A DNA stretch of 64,000 nt from Branchiostoma floridae (GCF_000003815.2 NC_049981.1:21213645-21277644); one strand, 5' to 3'. Shown: positions 18,108 to 29,743, counted from the stretch's first letter. The notes: generated by a model not told the origin, from the sequence alone. Made by a program: numbers and translations.

Positions 18108-18922
18108 CTACCTTCGTCCATTCGGTAAGGACCCTTTCCGTGACTTGTCGGATCATCGCCTTTTCCTGCTTCATCATCTCCATATTCAGGCTGTATGTCG
18201 TCATCAGTTGATAGCAAGCGGTCCTCTGATTGGACGATTGGTTGATTGACGTTTGCTGTCGGCTCGTCGGAACCATTTTCCAGCGATTTTGAATCCTGAG
18301 CCTCCGCACTGCTTCCTGCAGCTTGTGGGGAGTCAGGGTAACCAACTGCGTACGGCTGGATCTTATAGTTGTCGCCTTGCTCTTGGTCATCAGTGCAGCT
18401 GGCCGTTGCACGAGATTGAAGCTGTGGTCCGGGGTCTTCGTTGTGAGCCACTGCATATGGCTGAATGTCTAACCCTGGGTCTTCTCCATAGGCCACTGCA
18501 TATGGCTGAATGGTACAGTTGTCTTCTGGGGTTTTGTCACTAGCTGGGATGTTTCGTCCGCTTGTGGCTGAGCTTCCAAAGCAGGTGGCCGCTGCATGAG
18601 ACTGAAGCGGTGGTCCTGGGTCTTCGTTGTGAGCCACTGTATATGGCTGAATGTCTGATGACCCTGGGTCTTCTCCATAGGCCACTGCATATGGCTGAAT
18701 AGCACAGTTGTCTTCTGGGCGAGCAGGACAACAGAGCCTGAGGATGAAGAGGAGAGATGCTGTTGCCAACACGAGAAGGAGGGGAACAACAACAGCGCTG
18801 ACCATGGCAATGATATAGTTGATATGGACATCTTCGTTGATGAAAAGTTTTTCCCATAAGAAGAATGACATAGTCCATCTGTGTCGTGCGCTCAGTGACT
18901 GGCAAGGTTTGGGGCATTTCTG

Positions 18923-19022
18923 NNNNNNNNNNNNNNNNNNNNNNNNNNNNNNNNNNNNNNNNNNNNNNNNNNNNNNNNNNNNNNNNNNNNNNNNNNNNNN
19001 NNNNNNNNNNNNNNNNNNNNNN
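18923..19022. other. Assembly gap, 100 N
   Basis: A run of exactly 100 N, the usual placeholder. Aligning its edges to copy 2 (about 23089 and 23691) suggests that roughly 600 bp are really missing: the end of the intron and the LRR/LRRCT-coding part of exon 2. Confidence 0.95.
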
Positions 19023-19257
19023 GGCTCGTGAATGGTGAGAAATACTAGATTCTTAGGTAGCCGGTGTGAGGTTTATAGGACACCCAATGATACTGTGGAA
19101 CTTGATTATAAAATTTGTATTTTAAGCAGATTCATTTTCACCAACCATGCCCCGGAGAGGAGATAGGAGCCGCTAGGGGACTGCAATGACTAGTGAGACA
19201 GCATAACAAGTTTTGCTTGATGATAAATCAGCCTACTGCTGACTAAAAAGCTATGGG

Positions 19258-19295
19258 ATGATGATGATGATGATGATGATTATTATTATTATTAT
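19258..19295. repeat. Trinucleotide microsatellite (GAT/ATT)
   Basis: About seven GAT units run into about five ATT units, inside the intron of the LRR pseudogene. Confidence 0.9.
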
Positions 19296-20429
19296 AGTCA
19301 AGATATGTATTATGAAAAATGACTTAGATATAAGTGGGCCGCCGTCGAATACACAGAGGAAATACAATGTTGATAAGATAGTAGTACAACAACAAAAGCC
19401 GCAATCGTAGTGTTTCGACTATGGCATAGAAATAATTAGTTGACATAATGGAATTCTAGACATTGTACTTGACTTTTATAATCAGGTAGGTGGTGTTGAG
19501 TTTTATACACCTTATCATACCGTATGACTACTGATATAACTACATCCAGATGCCTTTAAAACATGAATTTACTCATCAGCTTTGATATCAACCTAAATAC
19601 AATCCATTTCATTAATCTAACACCAATAACTTTGAGCAACATTTGCCGTGTCTTGATACACCTTCCGAACAAACGAACTCTAAACTACAAATCTCATGCT
19701 ATGGTTTGTACTTTACAACGTCATGTGTTAGGGGATCTTGACTTGCTAAAGATGTCTTGACTTGGAAAATTACTATAGCAGGGTACAACACTGCAAAATG
19801 AAATGTCCTTCTGACTTACCTAGCCGGGAGATGCGGTTGTCAGGAAGGTAAAGATGACTTAAGTGTTGTAGACCACAGAAAGCCCTTGGCTGTAAAGCTG
19901 AGACATTCGACTGTCGGATGCTTAGAGTTTCCAGACGTCCGATGCGAAGGTGATAGAACGATTGCTCAAAGAGCGTCGAAGAAGAGAGATGTTCGATCAT
20001 GACTGATTGTGTTCCTGTTGGGAAGTCTGTTGGTATGGCGTCAAGACATACGGGAAAGACGTATGTTCCTCCATGCCCAACCCAGCTACAGGGAGAACCC
20101 TTCCCATTTGGATTGGGACAGCGACAAGAAAAGGCCACTCTAGTAAAACAGTCGTCTGGGCATCGTTGGGCCGCTTCTGGCACCAGAAGGACTAGGTGAT
20201 TGGAGGCAAGAAGGAGCCAGACCAGTGCCTTCCGTCCAACCATCTTGGTGCTGTGCCTTTCTTCTGGACCTCATGATGAGATGCATGAAAATCAAACTCC
20301 CCCCCCCCCCCCCCAAGGATACATTGATGTAATGGATATGTCTGATGACCTGTTCTACGTACTGCTATCAATATTAATGAAGCCAGTATATTTTATACCT
20401 CCCGCTAGTCAACATATACCCTTTTCGTA

Positions 20430-20952
20430 GATCGATGTAATCAATCCGTCTAGAATCTAGTCATTTCTACCAAGTTTTACAGTCAATCGTACATAGGCAG
20501 TTAGCCTTGTGGGATTTTGGAACGCCAGTGGGAGTCAAATACTCCACAAAACAGATTTCTTTGTAGCAAAATGGACCATTGTTTTGAGTATCGTCACTCA
20601 CATGTTTTCACATACTGAATCAGGTCTATGTTCAGGTCCGGACATGGACCCGATCCTCTGTACCTAAGCCTGATCTGGACCTGAATTTTCTGTACGCGTC
20701 CCACATATCAAGTACTGAAGCAATTCAATCTACATGCATATGGTGCCACTGTCGGGACTGTACCTTTCATATATAGAATCATCGTAGGTAGTTATTGATA
20801 AAAACAAGCATGGGCCGAAACGTATTGTCTTAGTATAGATTACCATTGCTTCTTTGGCCACAATAGTGATATCTTTACTGTTTATTTACATCCAAAAGTC
20901 GATGGTGATGTCTTTGGTTAATGTCGATGCTGATGGACGAACAAGATGTCTA
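20430..20952. other. Intergenic, no gene seen
   Basis: Sequence between the pseudogene's 5' flank and a MITE. It contains no credible coding frame and no recognised repeat. Confidence 0.5.
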
Positions 20953-21204
20953 AGGTGGTATCTCACTGCACTTGCGTCACGTTTGCGTCACTGAGGGGTT
21001 CGAAAGATACTCAAAGAATTTCAGAGATATAGAACGAATTTTCTTACGTTTTGTGTATTTTGCTGTCTTCTAAGTCATACTTTTACGTATTACACAATAC
21101 CTAAATTATAAAAAAAATCGGAGAAAGTAACAACAGTGCTGCAGTGAACGAACCCCGCAGTGACGCAAGCGTGACGCAAGTGCGGTGATCATTAGATACC
21201 ACCT
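20953..21204. repeat. MITE with long inverted ends
   Basis: The left arm aggtggtatctcactgcac, cttgcgtcac, ttgcgtcactg is mirrored by cagtgacgcaa, gtgacgcaagtgc, ataccacct on the right. Length about 250 bp, no coding capacity and no clean target duplication. Confidence 0.75.
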
Positions 21205-21600
21205 GAAAAGTATCAACACCTTCCCGTACGGTATATAGGGAACTTATAGTATGTAGTAACACTTAATGCAAGTTATTCACGGACCTTTATACCCCAATCA
21301 CTGTGACCCCAGACCCTTTGACCCCAATCACTGTGATGGCAATGATCACTTAGTCAAACTCAGACTAATTCATTATAACATATGAAACTCATAATGGCAG
21401 TTGTATCACTCTCACCAATACATATCCATAGCAAAGCACAGAAGGCCCATTCAGATAATGAAATGACGCAGGAAGAAATTCAGCAAAGCACATGTAGTGT
21501 CGCGTGGAATAACTTAAGAATGTTTTGCCCAGAGGTCATGGGCTCAAATTCTTTCACCGATCTTGTGCAATTTGAAAAAAAAATGCAATTAACGACCTAA

Positions 21601-21775
21601 CTCACTCAACCCAGGTGGAACATGGGTACAAGCTCACTTCGGTTGGGGAGGTAAAGGGTGGTAGGGGTAAAGGGTTGGCCTTTACCTTCCAATACGACGT
21701 TCACGACAGTGTATAACATGCCCCTGCGACCTTAAAAGGCTATGGGACTACCTCTACCCTACATGCCATCATTAA
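21601..21775 (+). repeat. SINE body/tail (unit A)
   Basis: Contains ctcaacccaggtgg, atgggta, ttcggttggggaggtaaag, ccttccaatacgac and aaaggctatgggactacct, in the order seen in the full-length SINE at 62272. Confidence 0.75.
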
Positions 21776-21778
21776 ATA

Positions 21779-21930
21779 AGATGCTGCAAAGGAAGGCACT
21801 GGTCTTGTTACTCCTGGTCTGGCATGTGTCCACAGGCATGTTTTGGATGGAAGCCTCGATGTATGTTAAATGGAATTTGGGTCATGTTTCATGTTTCAAT
21901 CTACGTTTCTTCTCCTACTATTGAGAAAAC
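21779..21930 (+). pseudogene. Relic of a first coding exon of a related receptor (unit A)
   Basis: An ATG at 21781 starts MLQRKALVLLLLVWHVSTG, clearly similar to the LRR gene's signal peptide MVGRKALVWLLLVSNH. No cysteine-rich domain follows and no splice donor is evident. The duplicate in unit B is at 27868. It may be a decayed upstream gene copy or an unused alternative first exon. Confidence 0.45.
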
Positions 21931-22231
21931 GGTTGACTATTGCTAATGGTACTGAATACGGAGCGAGTTGTACAAAATCTGATCTAAAAACACTATCAGC
22001 GAGAAGGCTTTTCAGTAAGCCACGCCCTGGGTGTGTCACCTTTACGGTTTGAATTTCCATACAGATCAGACAGCGGGTTCAAAGTTCGAACTTTATTAAT
22101 ATTGATATCAGTGCGTGAAACAGGTCGTGAGACTTATCCATCACATAAAATGTACCCTTGGGGGAAGTAAACAGGAAGTTTGATTTTCATGCATCTCATC
22201 TTGAGATCCAGAAGCAAGACACAGCGCCAAG

Positions 22232-22658
22232 ATGGTTGGACGGAAGGCACTGGTCTGGCTCCTTCTTGTCTCCAATCACCTACTTCTCGTGCCAGAAGCG
22301 GCCCAACGATGCCCAGACGACTGTTTTTATAATACTAGAGTGGCCTTTTCTTGTCGCTGCCCCAATCCAAATGGGAAAGTGTCTAATTGTAGCTGGGTTG
22401 GGCACGGAGGAACATACGTCTTTCCCGTATGTCTTGACGCCATACCAACCGATTTCCCAAGAGAGACCCAATCAGTCTTCATCGAACATCTCTCTTCTTC
22501 GACACTCCTTGAGCAGTCTTTTCATCACCTTCGCATCGAGCGTCTCCAACATCTGAGCATCCGCAAGTCGAATGTTTCCGCTATACAGACAAGGGCTTTC
22601 TACGGCATAAAAGACTTATGCCATCTTTTTCTTGCTGACAACCGCATCTCCCGGCTAG
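22232..22658 (+). CDS. Copy 2 exon 1: signal peptide, LRRNT and first LRRs
   Basis: Ends at ISRL plus one base (phase 1) before gtaagt. It differs from copy 3's exon 1 at scattered residues, mostly in the LRR part (ERLQHLSIRKS against GRLETLSIRQS, IKDLCHLFLAD against LQHLRHLYLPD). Confidence 0.87.
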
Positions 22659-24790
22659 GTAAGTCTGAAGGGCATTTCATTTTGCAGTGTTGTACCTTGC
22701 CATAGTAAAAATGGTCAAATAAAGTAAATTCAGCAAGTCAATGTCCCCTAATATATATTAGGGGACATTGACTTGCTGAATTTACTTTATTTGTGAAAAA
22801 GTACAAATCATAGCATGAGACTTGTGAGAGCTTGTTTCTTCCGAAGGTGTACGGCAAACATTGCTCAGAGTTATTGAAATTATATTTTTTGTTTGTTTGA
22901 CGCAATGGGTTGTATTTGATATGATATCAAATGTGGTTAGTATATTCATGTTTTAAAGGAATCCGGATGTAGATATATGAGTAGTTACACTGTATCATAA
23001 GTTAACCACCTAACTAAAAAAATAGTTGTCATATAAACTTCACAACGCCTACCTAAGAATCTAGTATTTCCCTCCATTCACGAGCCATATGCATCTTCTA
23101 TCTACCCTCAGAATCGGATACTTTCCTCGGGCTCGTGAATTTAATTGTTCTGATCCTGGAGAAGAACAGGATTTCCACCGTATCCCAATATGCGTTCCGA
23201 GGCCTACGTCAGCTTAAACACCTGCGATTGTCTCATAACCGTCTGACTTCAGTGCCCGTTGACGCGCTTCTACAACCCGAACGATTGATTGGGGCAGAGC
23301 TGGAGATGAATCACATCACTATGATCGGCTGGGATGTCGTGCGCTTGAGGCGAAACCAGCGCTTGAGTCTTAAGGTCGGACACAACAAATTGAGATGTGA
23401 CAAGAATCTAACATGGTTCATCTGCTCCCTGCAGAATCTGACGAAGTTGATTTCAGAATTCTCGGCCGGCGCTCTGAAGTGTGCATCTCCCCCAGAGCAC
23501 TCTGGAACCAGTCTAACTACAGTGAGACAATTTTTCTGCCAAACCAGCACAGAGAGACCGCAGCGAGGGATAGGCTCCGAAACATTAAGCGAACCGTCTC
23601 TGACACCAACTTCAAGGATGATGGACTCAAGAAGTTCTCAAATCTTCAACAACGACCCGTACAACGATGTCATCCCAACTGAGGGCTATGCAGAAATGCC
23701 GCACACCATGTCAGTCACTGAGCGCACGACACAGATGGACTATGTCATTCTTCTTGCGGGAGGCCCATTCCTTAATGAGGATATCAACATCACCTATATC
23801 ATTGCCATGGTCAGTGCTGTTGTCGTTCCCCTGTCGGTAACAGCAGCTGTCCTCTTCATCCTCAAATTCTGTTGTGGAACAGATCTGCCTCACGAACAAG
23901 CTACATCCACTGAAACAGAGACCCATGATATCCAGCCGTACGCAGTGGCTTATGCCGACTCGGCAGAACTACGAGGATCTGACGGAAGCTCAGCCAGAAG
24001 CGGACGAAATAGCCCCGCTCGTGACAAAACCCCAGAAGACAACTGTACCATTCAGCCATATGCAGTGGCCTATGCCGAAGACCCAGGGTCAGACATTCAG
24101 CCATATGCGGTGGCTTACAGTGAAGACCCCGGACCACAGCTACAGTGCCATGCAGCGGACAGATGCATTAATGACCAAGAGCAAGTCGATAACTATAAGA
24201 TCCAGCCGTACCCTGACCCTCAAGAAGATGCAAGAGGCTGTGCGGAGGCTCAGGATTCAAAATCGTTTGAGAATGGTTCTGACGAGCAGACAGGAAACGT
24301 CAATCAACCGAGCGTCCAATCAGAAGACTGCCCGCTATCAACTGATGACGACATACAGCCTGAATATGGAGATAATGAAGCGGGAAGAGGGGATGATCCG
24401 ACAAGTCACGGAAAGGGTCCTTATCGAATGGACGAAGGAAACGACACTCCGGATCCGGAGGCAATCGGAATGCAGTATGGCAGTGGATCACAGCACGCTG
24501 TGCCAAACGACTGCAGTGCACGTGCATCTCACGCCCGAATCCTGTTCAACCCCATCCAACAAAATGTCAATGTGACGCCGTTAGACGGAATGCAGTACGA
24601 CAGTGGTTCACAGCACGCTGTGGCAGACGAGTACAGTGCACGTTCGTCTCAAGCCCGAATCCTGTTTAACCCATCAGATGGACAGCTTCAGTGTCAGACA
24701 CGCGGACATTCACTGCTGTATGAACAGGAGCTGATGGGCGCGGCACCTCCTCACCACGACCTGGGTACCACAGAGGACTCTTGTCACTAA
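22232..24790 (+). CDS. LRR transmembrane receptor with tyrosine-rich tail, copy 2
   Basis: Two coding exons, 22232-22658 and 23112-24790, joined in phase 1 (gctag|gtaagt ... accctcag|), give about 701 residues. The start ATG has A at -3 and G at +4. Layout: signal peptide (1-25); cysteine-rich LRRNT (CPDDCFYNTRVAFSCRC ... VCLDAIP, 28-75); LRRs including LSIRKSNVSAIQTRAF and LIVLILEKNRISTV; LRRCT with LRCDKNLTWFIC, LKCASPP and FFC; a Ser/Thr-rich stalk; one membrane segment (YIIAMVSAVVVPLSVTAAVL, about 371-397); and a cytoplasmic tail of about 300 residues. The tail has three full IQPYAVAY motifs plus IQPYPDP and IQPEYGD, and two tandem QY(G/D)SGSQHAV...ARILFNP repeats. There is no TIR domain, so it is not a Toll-like receptor. 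A recognition or adhesion receptor signalling through phosphotyrosine is inferred. Confidence 0.87.
22717..22792. repeat. Perfect 76-bp palindrome in the intron of copy 2
   Basis: Arms of 38 bp with no spacer: the left arm contains aaagtaaattcagcaagtca and the right arm is its exact reverse complement, with the centre in an atatatat run at 22754/22755. Copy 3's intron has only one diverged arm, so the second arm arose or was lost after duplication. Confidence 0.92.
23112..24790 (+). CDS. Copy 2 exon 2: remaining LRRs, LRRCT, membrane segment and whole tail
   Basis: Starts after accctcag in phase 1 (E S D T F L G L V N L). The downstream part from about 23660 to the stop is almost identical to copy 3, while the LRR part (23112-23560) differs clearly. 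It lacks four residues (AVGY) after KIQPY that copy 3 has. Confidence 0.87.
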
Positions 24791-26110
24791 AAGTCTCTGA
24801 TTGTAAAAGTTTTGGATAAAATGTTAAACCAATCATCCCCTTTGTTTCGGAAGACCCTGATTTAGAAAGGTCTCCAATTTTGTCATTTTTTAAAAATAAT
24901 TCATTATTACAAAATGGCTTCATGCAACATCTTCCAAACATTTACTTTGGATGCGTTCAAGAACGCTCAGACTCAACTCCGAGGACATTCGTGCTCTGGA
25001 CAAGAAAGTGGCACGAGAAAGTGCGCCGAACTTTGGCTTTTTAGATGACCAAGCGCGACCTTTACAGATGGTCACCAAAATGTCCTGTGAGAATAAAGCG
25101 ATGGTTGTGTAAAAGGAGTCTCTTTATCTAGTGACGAACCAACTTGATGAAACTGTTCTCAGATGGTGATATATGTATATATATATATATAACGTTATTT
25201 TGCTTTTGCTGAAATGTGTGTATATTGTACTGCATCTTTCATGCACTGTTTGTAATGTTAGCTCTATATTTAAGCTCTGCCTGAAAAGTAATGTTCTATA
25301 GGAAGCTACCTTGTTTAAGAAAAACAATGATTCACTGATTAAGTATTCTAAACAAAAACCACTGAAGCAGCAGTAAAGCTATAACTTGAGTGGAAGTGTG
25401 ATCATAGATGTACTTCTCTGAGTATATTGGTATTGTAGATCAAAACTGTCACAATGAATTAGTATTTTGATTGTAATGAAAACAGTTGTCATAGATGTAT
25501 TTATCTGTGCATTATGAAATGTAGATCAAGACTGCTCTATTGTTTATTTCAGTAATGACGACCATTGTTGTTTCATTTTTAGAGCTATAGATGTATCAGT
25601 CTGGATGTATTGAACACGTGGATGAATTATTTTAGTCATGTTGTTTATCTAAGTTATAACTACAGTCGTTTCATATATGATATCAAAGATACAAAACCAA
25701 ACATACTGGAAATATTAATCAAAAGTTTGCTTTGTTTGTTTATTTTGCACATAAAAAACAATAAAGAAAAGAAAAGTAATCAAAAGTCTATCCATTAAAA
25801 CCATTACTACAAACATGATTACAGCTATTATTCATCACACAGATTGAATTGTAACAAGATGCAGCAAACAGTAAAGTTTTGATGAATACAAACTGCTAGA
25901 CAAATCAAGTACATTTGGAGGAAATAGAACGCCTACATATGTGCCCCGCAATTAACACATGCATGCACACGTGTACATGTTTCACCAACCAATGCTACAT
26001 GTCCTTGCTACAAGTAATGGGGAATAAATGAGTAAACCAAAATAAATATATAAAAGACAAAATTGATAGATTCACAGTCTTCGGAAACTTTATTGCTTTT
26101 CTAAATTACC
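24791..26110 (+). other. 3' UTR and 3' flank of LRR copy 2
   Basis: AT-rich non-coding sequence, nearly identical to 31845-33150. It contains a short (TA)n run at about 25172, absent or shorter in copy 3. No other gene seen. Confidence 0.7.
25092..25097 (+). terminator. Candidate poly(A) signal, LRR copy 2
   Basis: AATAAA about 300 bp after the stop codon, conserved in copy 3 at 32146-32151. Further AATAAA motifs occur at about 25760 and 26022, so the true 3' end is uncertain. Confidence 0.5.
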
Positions 26111-26120
26111 TTCACTTAAA

Positions 26121-27299
26121 AGGTAGGATTGCAGGGTGGCTGAGGAGTTTTGGGGGGTGTTTTTGGTCTTCTAAAATTACCATCTTAGATAATGTATGGA
26201 CCTTGATTTTTTTAAGGTAGTACCCTAATGCATAAAAATAATTTATACAAATTGGTATGACGTCACAATGACGTCATCGACTACTTTAAGGCCACGCCCA
26301 TTTTTAGTAAAAAAAAGCCTAAAAAGCTTAAATTTTGGCTTGTAATTTGTCTGTTATTATTGAAACTTTTCAGAAATGTGCATAATAGTGATTTGAATAG
26401 ATCTGGGCGGGGATTTTATCATATTTTGTCATGCTGATTTTTTATGAATTGTTTCCTGAAATTTTAATTACCCCTTATGCTAACAGCATTTGGGAGCACT
26501 AAATAGCACCTTTTTGCGTCGGGAGCGCACGAATTTCTTCCTTACAGGGTAAATTTCAAAATAAAACTTATTGTACCCGTTTTCAATGAACAGTTTTTCA
26601 ATAACAATGCAGTAAAAATCAAGTTGTGGCGGTAGTAGTGACGTAATCAACTTTTACAGGTCATAAAAAGACCAAAGTGATATTTTTGAGGTCAAATTTG
26701 CATTCGGTATGTGCCAAAACCCCTGTATACTAATTTGTTTTCTTATATCTTCAAGAATAGGGAAAATATAGTGATTTTGCATATTCAATTAGCGGACTCT
26801 GATTTTATTACCCCTGGAACTCAATTACTCAGAATTATTCATCATTTCTAAACTAGATGTAAAAATTTAATGACCATATTTCAAATCAATATAATATAAA
26901 ACCCCTGTACAACAAGTTTTTTCCTTGTATCTTGTATGAATGCGGAGATATTGTAATCTTGCATATTTAATTAGCTGATCAGAGAAATTATGCATAATTT
27001 TAAGGCCTTTGAATGGCCATAACTCTCCAACGGTTTGTCCGATTTTGTTGAAATAAAAACCATTCTATTTGTTTCACTGAGACCTATCCAATGATATCAA
27101 GTTTGAAAAGTTATGATGAGTTTGAAATTTTTGCGTTGAGACAGCTACTTTGACCTTGAATTTTGACAAACAAAAAGCGACATTTGATAGTAAAGTATGT
27201 TAGATTATGAAAATAGAACTACATAACAAATAACATTGATAGTTATTTTTTTGAAATTATTATTTTGAAATTTTGCTCAGCCACCCTGAAATCCTACCA
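26121..27299. mobile_element. 1.18-kb TIR element present only in unit A
   Basis: The ends ggtaggattgcagggtggct and agccaccctgaaatcctacc are inverted complements with one mismatch. Unit B continues without it (33140-33165), giving an empty site. No transposase frame. Target duplication not clear, so the superfamily is not assigned. Confidence 0.8.
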
Positions 27300-27867
27300 T
27301 TTTGCACCTCAGGTTAACATTTGGATAAGTAAAACATTTCTAAGAGTGTCCTTTCTAGAAAAAATGCTAGAAATACTGTCCATTCCTTGTTATCAACAAC
27401 TAACTTCTTCATTTGATAGAAATGCATTGTAAATGGTCAAAACTTAGTAGAAAATAAACATGATCATTTTATTCATTATCATCGCTATATTGTATGTGTG
27501 TGTACGTACGCGTGAGGTTGCGTGTGCGTTTGCGTGCATGTGTTGCCACGTGACGAACCAGGACAGCCTTTAGCTAAATAACCCCCAATTTGGAAGTAGG
27601 ACAACAACACTCCACCCAGGTGTAAAAAATGGGTACTAGCTGACTTCGGTTGGAGAGGTAAAAGGTGGTGGGAGGATAGGGTTAGACTGCACTTCCAATA
27701 CGAAGCCCTAGACAGTGTATAACACTTCCAATACGAAGCCCTAGACAGTGTATAACACGCCTTAAAGGCTATGGGACTACCTCTACTCTACATGTCACGT
27801 TAACATGGTGCCGTGCCGCTAAACGGGTCTCAGTTCTAATACACGGACGCCTCTAGACATGATAAGA

Positions 27868-27910
27868 TGCTGCAAAGAAAGGCGCGGGTCTTGTTACTCC
27901 TGGTCTAGGA
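27868..27910 (+). pseudogene. Relic of a first coding exon of a related receptor (unit B)
   Basis: An ATG at 27868 starts MLQRKARVLLLLV and meets a stop (tag) soon after. Orthologous to the unit A relic at 21781, which is still open at this point. Confidence 0.45.
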
Positions 27911-27960
27911 TCATCTAGGTTTCTTTTCCTACTGCTGAGAAAACGGTCGACTATAGCTAA

Positions 27961-29020
27961 AGCCCCGGTCACAAAGCGCGTACGATTTCTTGCGATGGTA
28001 TATTCCGCATATCGTACGATGAGCGCAGTAAATCGCAGCAAAATCGTAAGCAAAATCAGCCATCGCAACGCATCGGATGGTGTTCAAAATTTTTCCAGCG
28101 TCGTACGATTTTTCACTTGTGTCTCTTTTGAATAGCCGTCTGGCGGCTTTTGTGCTTCTTTAACCAAAAAAATGTGGACTAAGCTGTTGAATACCTTCCT
28201 ATAATATATTTAACTGTAAAAATAAATTAAAAGAGACCACGACAACAAGAGCATTACAAGAAAAGTTCAAATCAAGCGTGAGTACTGGTATGATTATCTC
28301 GGCCTGCTTGCCGGCTCTACGTGTCAGGCTCTTTCGAAGATCGTATCATGATATGCTATCAACAAAAAGATGCCATCATACAAAAATCATATCATAAGCA
28401 TTATATCATATATATTTCCGACCCATAGAGCCTGCCTTTATGCCGAGTTGTCCCCATGGTTATTACGATTATGGTAAACTGACCTAAGACCGACGAGAGC
28501 TTAGATTTGATCTAATTATAAACTCACGTGCATGAAGCGATCAATCAATTGTCTGCATCACCTGTGCGGGGCGCGCTGTTCTCTGGTTGCGACTGTGGCA
28601 GTTGCGACTGATATATTTTCCCTTTTCGTCAATATCCACAATATCAGGGAAAACTGAAACCATCACAACATGCTAACAATTCATAAATCTATAACCTCAT
28701 CAGTAGACAAAAATTGACATAATGAAGTCTGCTATGGGGGCAAATAACATCTTACGACGATAGCGAAATTTTGAACATGTTCAAAATCCATTTCAGCTCT
28801 ATTTTTCGCCATACGACGCTCCCCGATTTACTATGATTCACTGCGATTGACGCAGGCACGCTCTTATGACCTCATCGTACGATGCACTACGCGCTTTGTG
28901 ACCACGGCTTTATATACTTAAACCATTGCTTCCGATTCTCCCCCGACTTACGACGCACTGCGCTTATCCTGCGCATCGGAAGGAATCGCAAGGAATCGTA
29001 CGCGCTTTGTGACCGGGGCT
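27961..29020. mobile_element. PIF/Harbinger-like MITE with TAA target duplication
   Basis: The ends agccccggtcacaaagcgcg and cgcgctttgtgaccggggct are exact complements and the arms continue (tacgatt, cttgcgat). Flanks are taa on both sides, and the empty site in unit A reads gctaatgg (about 21941), confirming a 3-bp TAA duplication. An inner half-copy of the end occurs at about 28888-28912. No transposase. Confidence 0.87.
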
Positions 29021-29310
29021 TAATGGTACAGCTGTATATGCGGGGTAAGTTGTACAAAATCTGATGTTGATTCTTAACACTAACAACGAGAAGGCTTTTC
29101 AGTAAGCCACGCCCTTGGTGTGTCACCTTTACGGTTTAAATTTACATATAGCGGGTTCAAAGTTCGAACTTTATCAATATTGATATCAGTACGTGGAACA
29201 GGTCATCAGACTTATCCAATACATAAAATGTACCCTTGGGGGGAAGTAAACAGGAAGTTTGATTTTCATGCATCTCATCTTGAGATCCAGAAGCAAGACA
29301 CAGCACCAAG

Positions 29311-29743
29311 ATGGTTGGCCGGACGGAACTGGTCTGGCTCCTTCTTGTCTCCAATCACCTACTTCTCGTACCAGAAGCGGCCCAACGATGCCCAAACGAC
29401 TGTTTTTATAATACTAGAGTGGCCTTTTCTTGTCGCTGCCCCAATCCAAATGGGAAAGTGTCTAATTGTAGCTGGGTTGGGCACGGAGGAACATACGTCT
29501 TTTCCGTATGTCTTGACGCCATACCAACCGACTTTCCAAGGGAAACCCTAACAGTCATGATCGAACATCTCTCTAGCTCTTCTTCGACGCTCCTTGAGCA
29601 ATCGTTCCATCACCTTCGCATCGGACGTCTGGAAACTCTGAGCATCCGACAGTCGAATGTTTCAGCTATACAGCCAAGGGCTTTCTGCGGTCTACAACAC
29701 TTACGTCATCTTTACCTCCCTGACAACCGCATATCCCGGCTAG
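29311..29743 (+). CDS. Copy 3 exon 1: signal peptide, LRRNT and first LRRs
   Basis: Ends phase 1 at cggctag|gtaagt like the other copies. It has two extra serines (SSSSST) relative to copy 2. Confidence 0.87.

Larger units (their letters stand above)
18108..20243 (-). pseudogene. LRR transmembrane receptor, copy 1 (inverted, gapped, frameshifted, C-truncated)
   Basis: The first coding exon (20243 down to 19820) is intact in form: signal peptide MVGRKALVWLLLASNH, LRRNT-type cysteines (CPDDC, CRCPNPNGKG, CSWVGH, VCLDAIP), first LRRs, phase 1 donor gtaagt. The second exon's 5' part (remaining LRRs and LRRCT) lies in the 100-N gap. The visible rest begins with the juxtamembrane segment (MPQTLPVTERTTQMDYVILL). 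A 1-bp insertion near 18850 shifts frame before the transmembrane segment (YIIAMVSAVVVPL). The tail with repeated IQPYAVAY motifs stays open but ends after PYRMDEG, where a LINE fragment begins and the last ~115 residues of the family are missing. Two independent lesions make it a pseudogene unless the assembly is wrong near the gap. Confidence 0.8.
21601..27492 (+). repeat. Tandem segmental duplication, unit A
   Basis: Matches unit B (27608-33366) in order: SINE body, signal-peptide relic, 5' flank, LRR gene exon 1, intron, exon 2, 3' flank with the same poly(A) region, ending at about the ctatatt block near 27490. Differences are mostly point changes plus a TIR element present only in A (26121-27299), a palindrome only in A (22717-22792) and a MITE only in B (27961-29020). 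Confidence 0.85.

Noticed and set aside
18253-18543. Plus-strand frame opposite the LRR pseudogene tail, and several frames opposite copies 2 and 3
   Set aside because: They are shadows of the repeated tail-coding sequence and have no splice or domain support.
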